Shown here piece after piece: positions 1 through 7,885 of a stretch of 36,402 nt of DNA. Position 1 is the stretch's first letter. Each line of letters opens with the position of its first letter. The position numbers were made by a program, and so were the translations under genes. The notes under the pieces were generated by a model. It did not search any database. It saw nothing but the letters and a program-made list of their open reading frames with translations, and was not told the origin of the DNA. The DNA comes from Streptomyces albidochromogenes (GTDB lineage: Bacteria; Actinomycetota; Actinomycetes; Streptomycetales; Streptomycetaceae). The stretch lies in assembly GCF_005981925.1 (NCBI RefSeq), contig NZ_VBVX01000030.1, positions 1-36,402 of the forward strand, written 5' to 3'.

Positions 1-1
1 C

Positions 2-583
2 CTCCTCGAAGGGGCGTGGCGCGCCCTGGTCGAGCCCGACTGGCCTCGGCTGCGGGCGCTGCTGGAGGCGGACGTGGCGTTCCACTCGCGGCGGTTGGCG
101 GAGGTGGGCCTGGGCGGGCTGCTCGGTGAGCTGAACCCCCGGCTCGCGTGGGCGGACGACGGCCGTACGCTCACGATCGACCGGCCCGGCGCGTACGAGC
201 GGACGCTGGGCGGCCAGGGTCTTGTGCTGATGCCGAGCGTGTTCTGCTGGCCCGATGTGGTGAGCGGCTTCGAACCGCCGTGGCAGCCGACCGTCGTGTA
301 TCCGGTGCGCGGGATCGGCGGGCTGTGGACCGGGTCGGCCGAGCGTACGCCTCAGTCACTGGCGCGGTTGCTGGGACGGGGCCGGGCGGATGTCCTGTGC
401 GCGCTGGAGGAGCCGGCGTCCACGTCGGCGCTGGCGCACGCGCTGGGGCTGGCCCCCTCGTCGGTGTCGGCGCACCTGTCGGTCCTGCGGGACGCGGGCC
501 TGCTGGTTTCGCGCCGCTACGGCCATCAGGTTTTGTACGCGCGCACCCCTCTGGGCGTCGCCCTCGCCTCGACGGAGGCGTAG
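2..583 (+). CDS. ArsR-family (DUF5937-like) transcriptional regulator, 5' end missing
   Basis: The frame is open from base 2, so the start codon lies outside the window; at least 193 residues are present. The visible N-terminal part (WRALVEPDWPRLRALLEADV, then RRLAEVGLGGLLGELNPRL) resembles the DUF5937 sensor region found in many streptomycete ArsR-type regulators. The last 70 or so residues form a winged helix: LAHALGLAPSSVSAHLSVLRDAGLL is the helix-turn-helix and SRRYGHQVLYART the wing. No cysteine or histidine metal site is evident near the HTH, so a metal sensor is unlikely. The ligand cannot be told from the sequence. The next gene starts 128 bp downstream on the same strand with its own ribosome-binding site; a regulatory link is not shown. 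Confidence 0.8.
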   Translation, partial: LLEGAWRALVEPDWPRLRALLEADVAFHSRRLAEVGLGGLLGELNPRLAWADDGRTLTIDRPGAYERTLGGQGLVLMPSVFCWPDVVSGFEPPWQPTVVYPVRGIGGLWTGSAERTPQSLARLLGRGRADVLCALEEPASTSALAHALGLAPSSVSAHLSVLRDAGLLVSRRYGHQVLYARTPLGVALASTEA

Positions 584-711
584 CTCCAGGGCCCCCGACT
601 CCCCGCCGCCCCTCCGGTCGGCGGTGGTGTCGCAGCCGGGGGCGATATAGGTGTTATGCAACGATTGCTCGGTCCCTATCGTCGCCCAGTCGAACCGTGC
701 AAGGGGGCTGG

Positions 712-1752
712 ATGTCCGGCCGCAGTCCGACCCGCTCGCTCATCGCCGCAGCCGTCGCCTTCCTCGCGCTGGGCGTCGCCGCCTGCTCAGGCTCCGGCGG
801 TTCGGCGCCCGGCCCCGGGTCCCGGCAGGAGGGCGAGTCCACCGCCGCGCGGAGCCGGGGGGAGGGCCAGGACTCGTCCCCGTACTGGGTCGACCCGAAG
901 AGCGACGCCGCCCGCCAGGTCGAGGCGTGGGACGCGCAGGGCCGCGACGCCGACGCCGACGTCCTGCGGCGCATCTCCGAGCGGCCGGTCGCCGGCTGGC
1001 CGTCCGGCGACGATCCCGCGCCCGACATCCGCGACGCGGTGCGCGGCGCCGCCGAGGCCGCGCGGACCGTCGTCCTGGTCGCGTACAACATCCCGCACCG
1101 CGACTGCGGCCAGCACTCCGCCGGCGGCGCGGCCGACGCCGACGCCTACCGGCGCTGGATCGGCACCTTCGCCGACAGCATCGGCTCCGCGCCGGCCATC
1201 GTGGTCCTGGAGCCGGACGCGGTGGCGCACATCGTGGACGGCTGCACTCCGCCGGAGGAGCACGACGAGCGCACCGCGCTGCTCTCCGAAGCCGTCGACC
1301 GGCTGAAGCGGCAGCCGAAGACCAAGGTGTACCTGGACGCCGGCAACCCGGCCTGGATCGACGACCCCGGCAAGCTGGTGGAGCCGCTGCGGCGCGCCGG
1401 CGTGGAGCGGGCCGACGGCATCTCGCTCAATGTCTCCAACTTCCAGACCGACGAGGCCGTCAAGTCCTTCGGCTCCCGGCTGTCCGCCCTGCTCGGCGGC
1501 GCCCACTACGTCATCGACAGCAGCCGCAACGGCAACGGCCCCCTGTCCGGCGGCCGTACCGACGCCTGGTGCAACCCCACCGGGCGCGCCCTCGGTACGC
1601 CGCCCAGCGACCGCACCGGGGACCCGCTGCTCGACGCGTACCTGTGGATCAAACGGCCCGGCGACTCGGACGGCGAGTGCCGCGGCGGCCCGGCGGCGGG
1701 CACCTGGTGGCCGGACTACGCCCTGGGGCTCGCCCGCCGGGCCAAGGTGTAG
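712..1752 (+). CDS. cslZ: GH6 family glycoside hydrolase lipoprotein (endoglucanase-like, CslZ-type)
   Basis: A 346-residue protein. ATG at 712 is chosen because AAGGGG (701-706) lies just upstream and because it gives a lipoprotein signal: a short basic N-terminus, a hydrophobic stretch (residues 10-22) and a VAAC lipobox with Cys25. The rest is one GH6 catalytic domain without a cellulose-binding module. GH6 landmarks are clear: YNIPHRDCGQHSAGG with Asp131, VVLEPDAVA with Asp169 (family general acid), YLDAGNPAWI (208-216), VIDSSRNGNGP with Asp269, and WCNPTGRALG. Family role: beta-1,4-glucan cleavage with inversion, here presumably on the cell surface. It converges on glxA-cslA; in S. coelicolor/lividans a secreted endoglucanase called cslZ accompanies that pair, so it probably trims the CslA-made glucan. 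The stop codon sits in a tandem duplication. Confidence 0.88.
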   Translation: MSGRSPTRSLIAAAVAFLALGVAACSGSGGSAPGPGSRQEGESTAARSRGEGQDSSPYWVDPKSDAARQVEAWDAQGRDADADVLRRISERPVAGWPSGDDPAPDIRDAVRGAAEAARTVVLVAYNIPHRDCGQHSAGGAADADAYRRWIGTFADSIGSAPAIVVLEPDAVAHIVDGCTPPEEHDERTALLSEAVDRLKRQPKTKVYLDAGNPAWIDDPGKLVEPLRRAGVERADGISLNVSNFQTDEAVKSFGSRLSALLGGAHYVIDSSRNGNGPLSGGRTDAWCNPTGRALGTPPSDRTGDPLLDAYLWIKRPGDSDGECRGGPAAGTWWPDYALGLARRAKV

Positions 1753-1820
1753 CCACGAGCACCCGGCCGGGGCACGGGCACGTGGTGTAGCCACGAGCAC
1801 CGGCCGGGGCACGAGCACGC
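1746..1820. repeat. Imperfect tandem duplication across the cslZ stop codon
   Basis: Copy 1 is 1746-1783 (38 bp) and copy 2 is 1784-1820 (37 bp). Both begin GGTGTAGCCACGAGCACC and run into CGGCCGGGGCACG. They differ by one C in a CCC/CC run and by one G/A. Copy 1 contains the functional TAG of the GH6 gene, so copy 2 is untranslated. Confidence 0.9.
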
Positions 1821-1841
1821 CCCGAGGTCCGGCCGGCCGCA

Positions 1842-1853
1842 GGCCCCGGGGCC
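1842..1853. terminator. Possible bidirectional terminator between cslZ and glxA
   Basis: GGCCCCGGGGCC is a perfect 12-bp palindrome inside a GGCC-rich stretch (about 1831-1870) between two convergent genes. There is no T run and a true loop would cost several base pairs, so the call rests on position and G+C richness. Apart from this and the tandem repeat, the 153-bp gap holds nothing I can recognise. Confidence 0.3.
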
Positions 1854-1905
1854 CGGCCGCATGGCCCGGAGGCAAGGCCGCCCGGGCTCGCGTAAGCACC
1901 CGCCC

Positions 1906-3861
1906 CTACGGCACGTGGATCCACTTCGCCTCGGACGGTGTCCCCTCCGCGTCCGTGACGAAGAGCATGTACCAGCCGGGCGGCACCAGCGACTTGTCGC
2001 CCGGCACCTCCACCGTCACCGCGCTCCGGCCCTTCCTCAGCTTCAGTTCGATCGAGCGCTGCTCGACGTCCGTCGTGTGCGTCACGGCGCTCGGCCGCAT
2101 CAGCCGGGCCCGCGCGACCCGCTCCGGGTGCGCGGTACGGAACGTCGCCACGCCCGACGCCGGCAGCTCGCGCGGTCCGGCGCCCAGCACCGGCCGCAGC
2201 GCCTTGTCCCGGAAGAGGTACGGCGGGGTGTAGATCTCCATCCGCTGCTCGAACTTGCCCAGCTTCGTGTTGTCCTTGTCGCCGAAGAGCGAGTCCGAGC
2301 CGAAGGTGACCACCCGGCCGTCGGGCAGCAGCAGGGCCTCGGAGTGGTAGTTGCGGCCCACGGTCGGCTCGGCCGCCGCCTTGAAGGCATTCGCCTTCGG
2401 GTCGTAGAACTGCGCCTTGAGGATGTTGCTGGCGCCGCGCCCCCGGTAGTCCGTCGAGCCCCCGCTGGTGAAGACGGTGTCGTCCGGCATGATCACGCTG
2501 TTCAGGTACCGCGTCCCTTGCGGGAGTTGGGGGCCGGTCTTGAAGACCGGGCTGTCCTCGTCCAGGTCGATGATCGCGGTACGGCCGGTCGCCTTCTCGG
2601 ACTCGCCGACCCCGCCGCCGCCGAGGATCATCACCCGCTGGTCCTGGGCGGGCGGCAGGACCAGCGAGGCCGCGGTCTCGGTCTGGTCGAGGTCGGTCAG
2701 CCCGCCGACCTTCTTGAAGGTGTTCTTCTCCAGGTCCCAGATGCCCGGCTCGCGCCCCTTGTCGGCCGGACCGTATCCGGCGTTCGCCCCGGAGTAGAAG
2801 ACCTTGCCGCCCTTGGTGAGGAACAGGGCCGGGTACGTCGGGAAGTACCGGAAGGGCGCCTTCGACCACTTCTTCGTCTTCGGGTCGTAGTACTCGTTGT
2901 CGCCGGAGAGGATCGCGCCGACGTCGTCGAGCCCTGAGACGGCGAGCACCTTGCCGTCCTGGAGGGTGACCAGGGTCGGGTACCAGCGGGCCTCCTTCAT
3001 GGGGTCGACGGGTATGTACCGCTCCGCCTTCGGGTCGAACTCGTACGCCGCCCTGATCCCCTGGAAGTCCTGCTTGTCCATGGTGATCGCCTCGGCGAGG
3101 CCGTAGGCGTTGTCGGCGTCCTCGCCCTTGAGCCCGACGATCTCGTACTGCGCCGACTCCTTCGTGACGGCCCGCGGTCCTTCCTCGGCGGCCTCGACGA
3201 ACACGCGGGCCTCGGCCGCCTTGACGGTGGTCTTCCAGGGCAGCATGCGCCCGCTCTTGGCGTACGAGATCTTGAACTGGCGCTTCGCCTTCGGCACGGT
3301 CACGTCGAACTTCGACACGTACGTGACGCCGGAGGGCGAGCGGAAGCGGGTGCCCTTCTTGAAGGTGATGGCCTTGTCCGGGTTCTCGTTCTTCACGCGC
3401 ATGCCGCCGCCGGCCCGCATGACCTGGTCGCCCAGCACCTCGTAGCGCGCGGTGCCGCCGGCCACCAGCAGCCGCCCGTCGGGCAGTTGGGCGTGCCCGG
3501 CGCAGAAGAAGTCCTCGGGCGTCGGGACCAGCTCGAAGGAGTTGTCCTTCGGGTCCCACAGCACGGTTTCGAAGGTGCCCTCGTCGAACTTCTTCTGTTC
3601 GTTGCCCGAGCCCGCGATGATCAGCACCTTGCCCGTGTTGAGCAGGGCCGCGTGGATCGCGTTGGTGCGGTACTTCTCCGGGATGTCGACGGTCGACCAG
3701 GAGCCGTACTGCGCCTTGTAGCCGGGCTGGGCGATCTTGTACGCGTGGTACTTCTCCTCCGCGAAGGTCAGCGTCGCCGGGGCGTTGAGTCCCGCGAGGA
3801 CCACGACGGCTCCGCCGCCCAGCAGGGTCTTCTTGAACTTCTTCGTCGGCCGGTAGGCCAT
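1906..3861 (-). CDS. glxA: GlxA, galactose-oxidase-like copper-radical oxidase (AA5/DUF1929)
   Basis: A 651-residue protein anchored by one N-terminal hydrophobic segment (about residues 12-30) after a basic start (KKFKK), so the enzyme faces outward. Kelch-type repeats fill the body (LPDGRLLVAGG, LQDGKVLAVSG, LLPDGRVVTFGSDS) and a DUF1929-like domain closes it. Galactose-oxidase active-site residues are all found: Cys120 (DFFCAGH) and Tyr294 (RWYPTLV) for the Tyr-Cys cofactor, Tyr505-His506 (RNYHSEA) and His595 (THTTDVEQR) as the other copper ligands. Family knowledge: GlxA with CslA is needed for deposition of a glucan at hyphal tips and for development on solid medium. It starts 3 bp after the cslA stop, so the two are co-transcribed. 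Confidence 0.96.
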   Translation of the reverse strand: MAYRPTKKFKKTLLGGGAVVVLAGLNAPATLTFAEEKYHAYKIAQPGYKAQYGSWSTVDIPEKYRTNAIHAALLNTGKVLIIAGSGNEQKKFDEGTFETVLWDPKDNSFELVPTPEDFFCAGHAQLPDGRLLVAGGTARYEVLGDQVMRAGGGMRVKNENPDKAITFKKGTRFRSPSGVTYVSKFDVTVPKAKRQFKISYAKSGRMLPWKTTVKAAEARVFVEAAEEGPRAVTKESAQYEIVGLKGEDADNAYGLAEAITMDKQDFQGIRAAYEFDPKAERYIPVDPMKEARWYPTLVTLQDGKVLAVSGLDDVGAILSGDNEYYDPKTKKWSKAPFRYFPTYPALFLTKGGKVFYSGANAGYGPADKGREPGIWDLEKNTFKKVGGLTDLDQTETAASLVLPPAQDQRVMILGGGGVGESEKATGRTAIIDLDEDSPVFKTGPQLPQGTRYLNSVIMPDDTVFTSGGSTDYRGRGASNILKAQFYDPKANAFKAAAEPTVGRNYHSEALLLPDGRVVTFGSDSLFGDKDNTKLGKFEQRMEIYTPPYLFRDKALRPVLGAGPRELPASGVATFRTAHPERVARARLMRPSAVTHTTDVEQRSIELKLRKGRSAVTVEVPGDKSLVPPGWYMLFVTDAEGTPSEAKWIHVP

Positions 3862-3864
3862 GGG

Positions 3865-5637
3865 TCAGTTCCCTCCGGTCGTCGTGGCCAGCGCGGGCTC
3901 CGGCTCCTCGCCCGGTACCGCACCGCTCGCGTGGCCCTTGGCGGGCCTGAGCGCCTTGGCCTCGGCGCGCTCGCGTGCGGAGGTCCAGCACCACACCGCG
4001 ACCGGTGAGAGTGCGATGACGAGCGCCAGTACGGCCCAGGTCCGCATCGCCGCGTGGGTGTGACCGAGGTGGACGGAGGCGACGAGCGAGCAGACCAGCA
4101 CGGCCGCCCAGGACAGGTGGATACGGAAGGTCAGCAGCCGGTCGGGGCTGGCCTCGCCGCCCTTGGGGGTGACCACGAACCTGCCCCGGGTGCGCAGCAC
4201 CGCCGAGCCGAGGGACTTGGCGTAGATCGGCGCGCAGAGCGCGGACATCGCCATGCCGGCCAGCCCGCCGGAGCCCTCGGGCTCGTGCGGTGAGACGTTG
4301 TGCCGCCTGTTCCACAGGTAGAGCCCGATCTGGAGGGCGGCCGCGTCGCTGTAGAGCATCAGCCAGACCGAGGACGAGACCTGGGTGCCGGACGCCCCGA
4401 ACCACAGGAACAGGACGCAGCTGAGGATGCCGAGCATCCAGTTGACGGCGGTCATCGGGTAGTAGACGAGCATCAGCGTGTACGTGAGCAGCCGGCCCGG
4501 CGGCACCCGGAACGGCGCCTTCCAGAACTGCTTGAACAGCGTCTCGTACGTGCCGCGCGACCAGCGCAGCTGCTGGGTGAAGAAGTCGGTCCAGGAGGCG
4601 GGTCCCTCGCCGACGGCCAGCACGTCCGGGGTGTAGACGGAACGCCAGAAGCGCCCGGTCTCCCGGTTCCTCCTGCGGTGCAGTTCGAAGCCGGTGGCCA
4701 TGTCCTCGGTGATCGAGTCGTACAGGCCGCCGACCTGCATGAGGGCCCGCACGCGTACGACGTTGTTGGTGCCGACGAACATGGGGGCGCCGTAGCGGTT
4801 GCCCGCACGCTGGATCAGCGCGTGGAAGAGGAACTGCTGCGATTCGGCGGCCTTGGTGACGCACGTGTCGTAGTTGCCGTACACCTGCGGTCCGACGACG
4901 AAGGCGACGTCGGGGTCCCGGAAGTAACCGAGCATGCGTTCCAGGAAGTTGGGGAGCGGCACGTGGTCGGTGTCGACCGAGGCGAAGAAGTCGTAGGCGC
5001 CGCCGTGCATGGCGAGCCAGGCGTTGTAGTTGCCGTGCTTGGTCTTGGCCCGGTGCGGTCCCCTCCGGGTGTTCCACTCCGGTATGCCGCTGCGGGTGAA
5101 GTGCCGTACGCCCAGCTCCGCGCAGAGCGCGCGGGCCAGGTCGTCGTCGCCCTCGTCCAGGAGCCAGATGTCGAGCGGCCCGTCGTGCCGCAGCCGGACC
5201 GCGCCTTCGAGGGTGGCGCGCACCATGGACAGGGCTTCCTTGCCCGGTACGTACGTCGTGAGGAACGCGACCCGGGTGCCGGGCTCGGGGGTCACGGGTA
5301 CCGGGTCCCGGGCGACCAGCGTGGCGTGGGCGATCGACACGACGTTGACCAGCATGAAGAGCATGATCAGGCCGATCGAGGCCAGCATCACCATGTCGAG
5401 GTGGACCAGCCACCGTTCGCCGCCCTCGCGTTCGGTCCAGTGCGTGGGCCAGACGAGGTAGACCAGCAGGAGCGCCGAGAGCAGCGGAGCCAGCGTCATC
5501 AGCAGCACGGCGCGTATTCGGTGCGGTTCCTGCGCCATCAGACTCCGGTACTGCACCCGGTACCCGGTGGCGACGGGCTCGGTCAGCGGCCCGGCGAGCC
5601 GGCTGTGGGTGTCGTAGTCGTAGCCGTCCGGCCGCAC
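3865..5637 (-). CDS. cslA: CslA, cellulose synthase-like GT2 glycosyltransferase
   Basis: A 590-residue membrane glycosyltransferase. GTG at 5637 is chosen because GGGAGG (complement of 5643-5648) lies 5 bp upstream; the frame stays open further but without another good ribosome-binding site. Hydrophobic helices flank the catalytic core (about 43-63 and 81-105, several more after 385). Processive beta-glycosyltransferase motifs appear in order: Asp161 (LLDEGDDD), Asp222 and Asp224 (VDTDHVPLP), TED 310-312 and QQLRW 355-359. It polymerises a beta-glucan from a UDP-sugar at the inner membrane and, by family knowledge, acts at the hyphal tip with DivIVA. No PilZ domain is visible. It is the first gene of the cslA-glxA operon. 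Confidence 0.95.
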   Translation of the reverse strand: MRPDGYDYDTHSRLAGPLTEPVATGYRVQYRSLMAQEPHRIRAVLLMTLAPLLSALLLVYLVWPTHWTEREGGERWLVHLDMVMLASIGLIMLFMLVNVVSIAHATLVARDPVPVTPEPGTRVAFLTTYVPGKEALSMVRATLEGAVRLRHDGPLDIWLLDEGDDDLARALCAELGVRHFTRSGIPEWNTRRGPHRAKTKHGNYNAWLAMHGGAYDFFASVDTDHVPLPNFLERMLGYFRDPDVAFVVGPQVYGNYDTCVTKAAESQQFLFHALIQRAGNRYGAPMFVGTNNVVRVRALMQVGGLYDSITEDMATGFELHRRRNRETGRFWRSVYTPDVLAVGEGPASWTDFFTQQLRWSRGTYETLFKQFWKAPFRVPPGRLLTYTLMLVYYPMTAVNWMLGILSCVLFLWFGASGTQVSSSVWLMLYSDAAALQIGLYLWNRRHNVSPHEPEGSGGLAGMAMSALCAPIYAKSLGSAVLRTRGRFVVTPKGGEASPDRLLTFRIHLSWAAVLVCSLVASVHLGHTHAAMRTWAVLALVIALSPVAVWCWTSARERAEAKALRPAKGHASGAVPGEEPEPALATTTGGN

Positions 5638-5659
5638 TGTGCCTCCCGCAGTCGAGGGC

Positions 5660-5703
5660 GTTCGATACCCCCACATAAAGGGACATTTGGCGGCGTGTCG
5701 AAC
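5660..5703. promoter_or_regulatory. cslA upstream region with a spaced inverted repeat
   Basis: GTTCGA (5660-5665) and TCGAAC (5698-5703) form a 6-bp inverted repeat with a 32-bp spacer, directly upstream of the cslA ribosome-binding site. The spacer contains the only A+T-richer stretch of the intergenic region (ATAAAGGGACATTTGG on the plus strand), a plausible place for the cslA promoter. No hexamer pair with good spacing was found. Confidence 0.35.
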
Positions 5704-5783
5704 CGGGTCGTCCGAGCGGGCGCATTTCGGCGCCGAGTTGTTTGAACGGCGAAGCGGCGGCGGAACCGCGACGGGGCGACGAC

Positions 5784-5819
5784 GAAGCCCCCGGCCGCGC
5801 CGTGGCGGTCGGGGGCTTT
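5784..5819. terminator. Terminator hairpin downstream of the thiamine-binding protein gene
   Basis: GAAGCCCCC (5784-5792) pairs with GGGGGCTTT (5811-5819), the outermost pair being G-T, with an 18-nt G+C-rich loop. It lies 12 bp beyond the minus-strand stop at 5832, as expected for terminating that operon before cslA. A/T-rich edges on both sides suggest it could work in either direction. Confidence 0.75.
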
Positions 5820-5831
5820 CGGACGGCCGGA

Positions 5832-6125
5832 TCAGGCGCTCAGATGGCGCTCCACCGTCTCGACCTTGGAGGTCAGGCCGTCGGTGACACCGGGACGGAT
5901 GTCGGCCTTCAGTACGAGCGAGACGCGCGGGGCGCGGGCCTCGACGGCGGCGACGGCGCGCTTCACGACGTCCATCACCTCGTCCCACTCACCCTCGATC
6001 GAGGTGAACATCGCGTCGGTGCGATGGGGCAGCCCGGACTCGCGGACCACGCGCACCGCGTCGGCGACGTACTCCCCGACGTCCTCACCGACACCCAGCG
6101 GGCTGACGGAGAAGGCGACGATCAT
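5832..6125 (-). CDS. Thiamine-binding protein, MTH1187/YkoF-like (DUF77)
   Basis: A 97-residue protein beginning [11 protein letters not shown], with the compact alpha/beta fold pattern of the DUF77/MTH1187 family ([26 protein letters not shown], then [12 protein letters not shown]). The family binds thiamine or a related small molecule and is thought to act in the cytoplasm as a carrier or sensor; its physiological role is unsettled. Its ATG overlaps the TGA of the upstream DUF3817 gene as ATGA (6122-6125), so the two are translationally coupled. A strong hairpin follows the stop. Length and sequence look intact. Confidence 0.88.
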   Translation of the reverse strand: MIVAFSVSPLGVGEDVGEYVADAVRVVRESGLPHRTDAMFTSIEGEWDEVMDVVKRAVAAVEARAPRVSLVLKADIRPGVTDGLTSKVETVERHLSA

Positions 6126-6466
6126 GCGCCGACCACGCCCTCCTTGCGGGCGCGGCCCGCGATGACCGCGTCCTCGGCCTCGCGCTTGAGGCGCTTGTCG
6201 GCGAAGAAGCCGCCGGTCGGCAGGACCGACATGGCGAAGTAGAAGACCGCCGTCCCGAGCGACCACTTCGTCCGGTTCCAGGCGTCCGCCCAGAAGAGCA
6301 CGTACAGGACGAAGAGCAGACCGTGGATCGCGCCCATGACGGGGACGGCGTTGAACTCCGTGGTGCGCTTGAGCACCGAGCACACGAGCAGCAGCAGGAA
6401 GGAGACCGCCTCGGGTACGGACACCAGGCGGAGGCGGCGGAGTGCGGAAGCGGTCTTGATGTCCAC
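6122..6466 (-). CDS. DUF3817 family membrane protein
   Basis: A 114-residue protein with about three transmembrane helices ([61 protein letters not shown]) and a charged cytoplasmic tail ([12 protein letters not shown]). This is the usual DUF3817 layout; function is unknown. GTG at 6466 gives the family-typical start [12 protein letters not shown], although only a weak AAGG is visible about 10 bp upstream. Longer in-frame starts at 6535 and 6592 would add a hydrophilic extension not typical of the family. It overlaps the next gene by 4 bp. The membrane-protein/thiamine-binding-protein pairing suggests a shared task, but that is inference. Confidence 0.82.
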   Translation of the reverse strand: MDIKTASALRRLRLVSVPEAVSFLLLLVCSVLKRTTEFNAVPVMGAIHGLLFVLYVLFWADAWNRTKWSLGTAVFYFAMSVLPTGGFFADKRLKREAEDAVIAGRARKEGVVGA

Positions 6467-6560
6467 GGAGGGGCAACCTTCGTCGTCGCAGGGAACGGTC
6501 GATCTTGTGAACGGACGCACAAGCTCGCAGCCCATTGTGGCAGCCCGCTCCCGCCGCCCT

Positions 6561-6597
6561 TTATCAGGGTCGGGGTCACGGGATACCGTCACCCACG
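6561..6597 (+). promoter_or_regulatory. Promoter of the AIM24 operon, apparently leaderless
   Basis: TTATCA (6561-6566) and TACCGT (6584-6589) are separated by exactly 17 bp. The GTG start begins 7 bp after the -10 element, where transcription should start. No Shine-Dalgarno sequence precedes the GTG, which fits a leaderless transcript. Confidence 0.5.
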
Positions 6598-7235
6598 TGG
6601 CTCAGTTCCGACTCCAAGGCAGCAAGGTGCTCGCCGTCGACATGACCGGCGACGCCGTCAAAGCGAAGAACGGCTCGATGGTCGCGTACGACGGCCAGAT
6701 GGCCTTCAAGAAGATGTCCGGCGGCGGTGAGGGCGTGCGCGGCATGGTGACCCGCCGCCTGACCGGCGAGCAGATGACCATGATGGAGGTGAAGGGGCAC
6801 GGCACGTGCTGGTTCGCCGACCGCGCGAGCGAGATCAACCTCGTCCAGCTGCACGGCGACAAGCTGTACGTCGAGTCCAGCAACCTCCTGTGCGCGGACG
6901 CGGGCCTGCGCACCGGCACCTCCTTCACCGGCCTGCGCGGTGGCGCGACGGGCAACGGCCTGTTCACCACGACCGTGGAGGGCACCGGGCAGGCGGCGAT
7001 CATGTCGGACGGCCCGGCGGTCGTACTGCGCGTCTCCGCCCAGTACCCCCTCCAGGTCGACCCCGGCGCGTACATCGCCCACCAGGGCAACCTCCAGCAG
7101 CACTTCCAGTCGGGTGTGAACTTCCGCACGCTCATCGGCGAGGGCTCGGGCGAGGCGTTCCAGATCCGCTTCGAGGGCGAGGGGCTGGTCTACGTGCAGC
7201 CGAGCGAGCGCAACACCGTCGGGGGCGACGTCTGA
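6597..7235 (+). CDS. AIM24 family protein, first of three
   Basis: A 212-residue protein starting at GTG 6597 (VAQFRLQGSKVLAVDMTGD). It has the repeated beta-strand/glycine pattern of AIM24 (DUF124) proteins: MVAYDGQMAFKKMSGGGEGV, then MEVKGHGTCWFADRASEINLV, LYVESSNLLC, FTTTVEGTGQAAIMSDGP and a closing GEAFQIRFEGEGLVYVQPS. AIM24 domains form TRAP-like beta structures; the yeast homologue is mitochondrial and the bacterial role is unknown. There is no signal peptide or membrane helix. Its TGA shares one base with the ATG of the next gene (TGATG), indicating translational coupling. Confidence 0.9.
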   Translation: MAQFRLQGSKVLAVDMTGDAVKAKNGSMVAYDGQMAFKKMSGGGEGVRGMVTRRLTGEQMTMMEVKGHGTCWFADRASEINLVQLHGDKLYVESSNLLCADAGLRTGTSFTGLRGGATGNGLFTTTVEGTGQAAIMSDGPAVVLRVSAQYPLQVDPGAYIAHQGNLQQHFQSGVNFRTLIGEGSGEAFQIRFEGEGLVYVQPSERNTVGGDV

Positions 7236-7885
7236 TGCCGTTCCGGGAGATCAACTCGAAGATGGTCGAGGCGCGGGTCGCGCCCGGCCAGAAGATGTTC
7301 AGCCAGCGCGGCGCGATGCTCGCGTACCAGGGCGACGTGTCGTTCACGCCGAACATCCAGGGCGGTCAGGGCGGCGTGATGTCCATGATCGGCCGGCGGG
7401 TCGCCAACGAGGCCACCCCGCTGATGACGGTCGAGGGCTCGGGCACCGTGCTCTTCGGCCACGGCGGCCACCACATCCAGGTGATCAACCTGACCGGCGA
7501 GACCCTGTGCGTCGAGGCGGACCGTCTCCTGGCCTTCGACGGCACCCTCGCCCAGGGCACGATGTTCATGGGCTCGCAGGGCGGCGTCATGGGCATGGTG
7601 CGCGGCCAGGTGACCGGCCAGGGCCTGTTCACGACGACGCTCAAGGGCCACGGCGCGGTCGCCGTGATGGCGCACGGCGGCGTGATCGAGGTCCCCATCA
7701 CACCCCAGCGGCCGATTCACGTCGACCCGCAGGCGTACGTCGCGCACCACGGCGACGTACGCAACAAGCTCTCCACCGCACTCGGCTGGCGCGACATGGT
7801 GGGCCGCGGCTCGGGCGAGGCGTTCCAGCTGGAGCTGTCCGGCAGCGGCGCGGTGTACGTACAGGCCTCGGAGGAGAAGCTGTGA
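7235..7885 (+). CDS. AIM24 family protein, second of three
   Basis: A 216-residue paralogue of its neighbour, starting MPFREINSKMVEARVAPGQK. The same ordered landmarks are present: MLAYQGDVSFTPNIQGGQGG, MTVEGSGTVLFGHGGHHIQV, LCVEADRLLAFDG, FTTTLKGHGAVAVMAHGG, HVDPQAYVAHHGDV and GEAFQLELSGSGAVYVQAS. It is probably cytoplasmic. The start overlaps the previous stop by one base, and its own stop overlaps the next start (GTGA at 7882-7885), so the three proteins should be made in fixed proportion, as expected for subunits of a mixed complex. Biochemical function is unknown. Confidence 0.9.
   Translation: MPFREINSKMVEARVAPGQKMFSQRGAMLAYQGDVSFTPNIQGGQGGVMSMIGRRVANEATPLMTVEGSGTVLFGHGGHHIQVINLTGETLCVEADRLLAFDGTLAQGTMFMGSQGGVMGMVRGQVTGQGLFTTTLKGHGAVAVMAHGGVIEVPITPQRPIHVDPQAYVAHHGDVRNKLSTALGWRDMVGRGSGEAFQLELSGSGAVYVQASEEKL

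Noticed and set aside
1649..5725. A 1358-codon open frame on the minus strand over glxA and cslA
   Set aside because: It is a shadow of the two real genes: Arg/Pro/Gly-rich translation without motifs, while the overlapping frames carry all GlxA and CslA active-site residues.
5638..5831. A prophage or insertion junction near cslA
   Set aside because: No attachment repeat, tRNA, integrase or transposase is visible; only promoter and terminator-like elements are found here.
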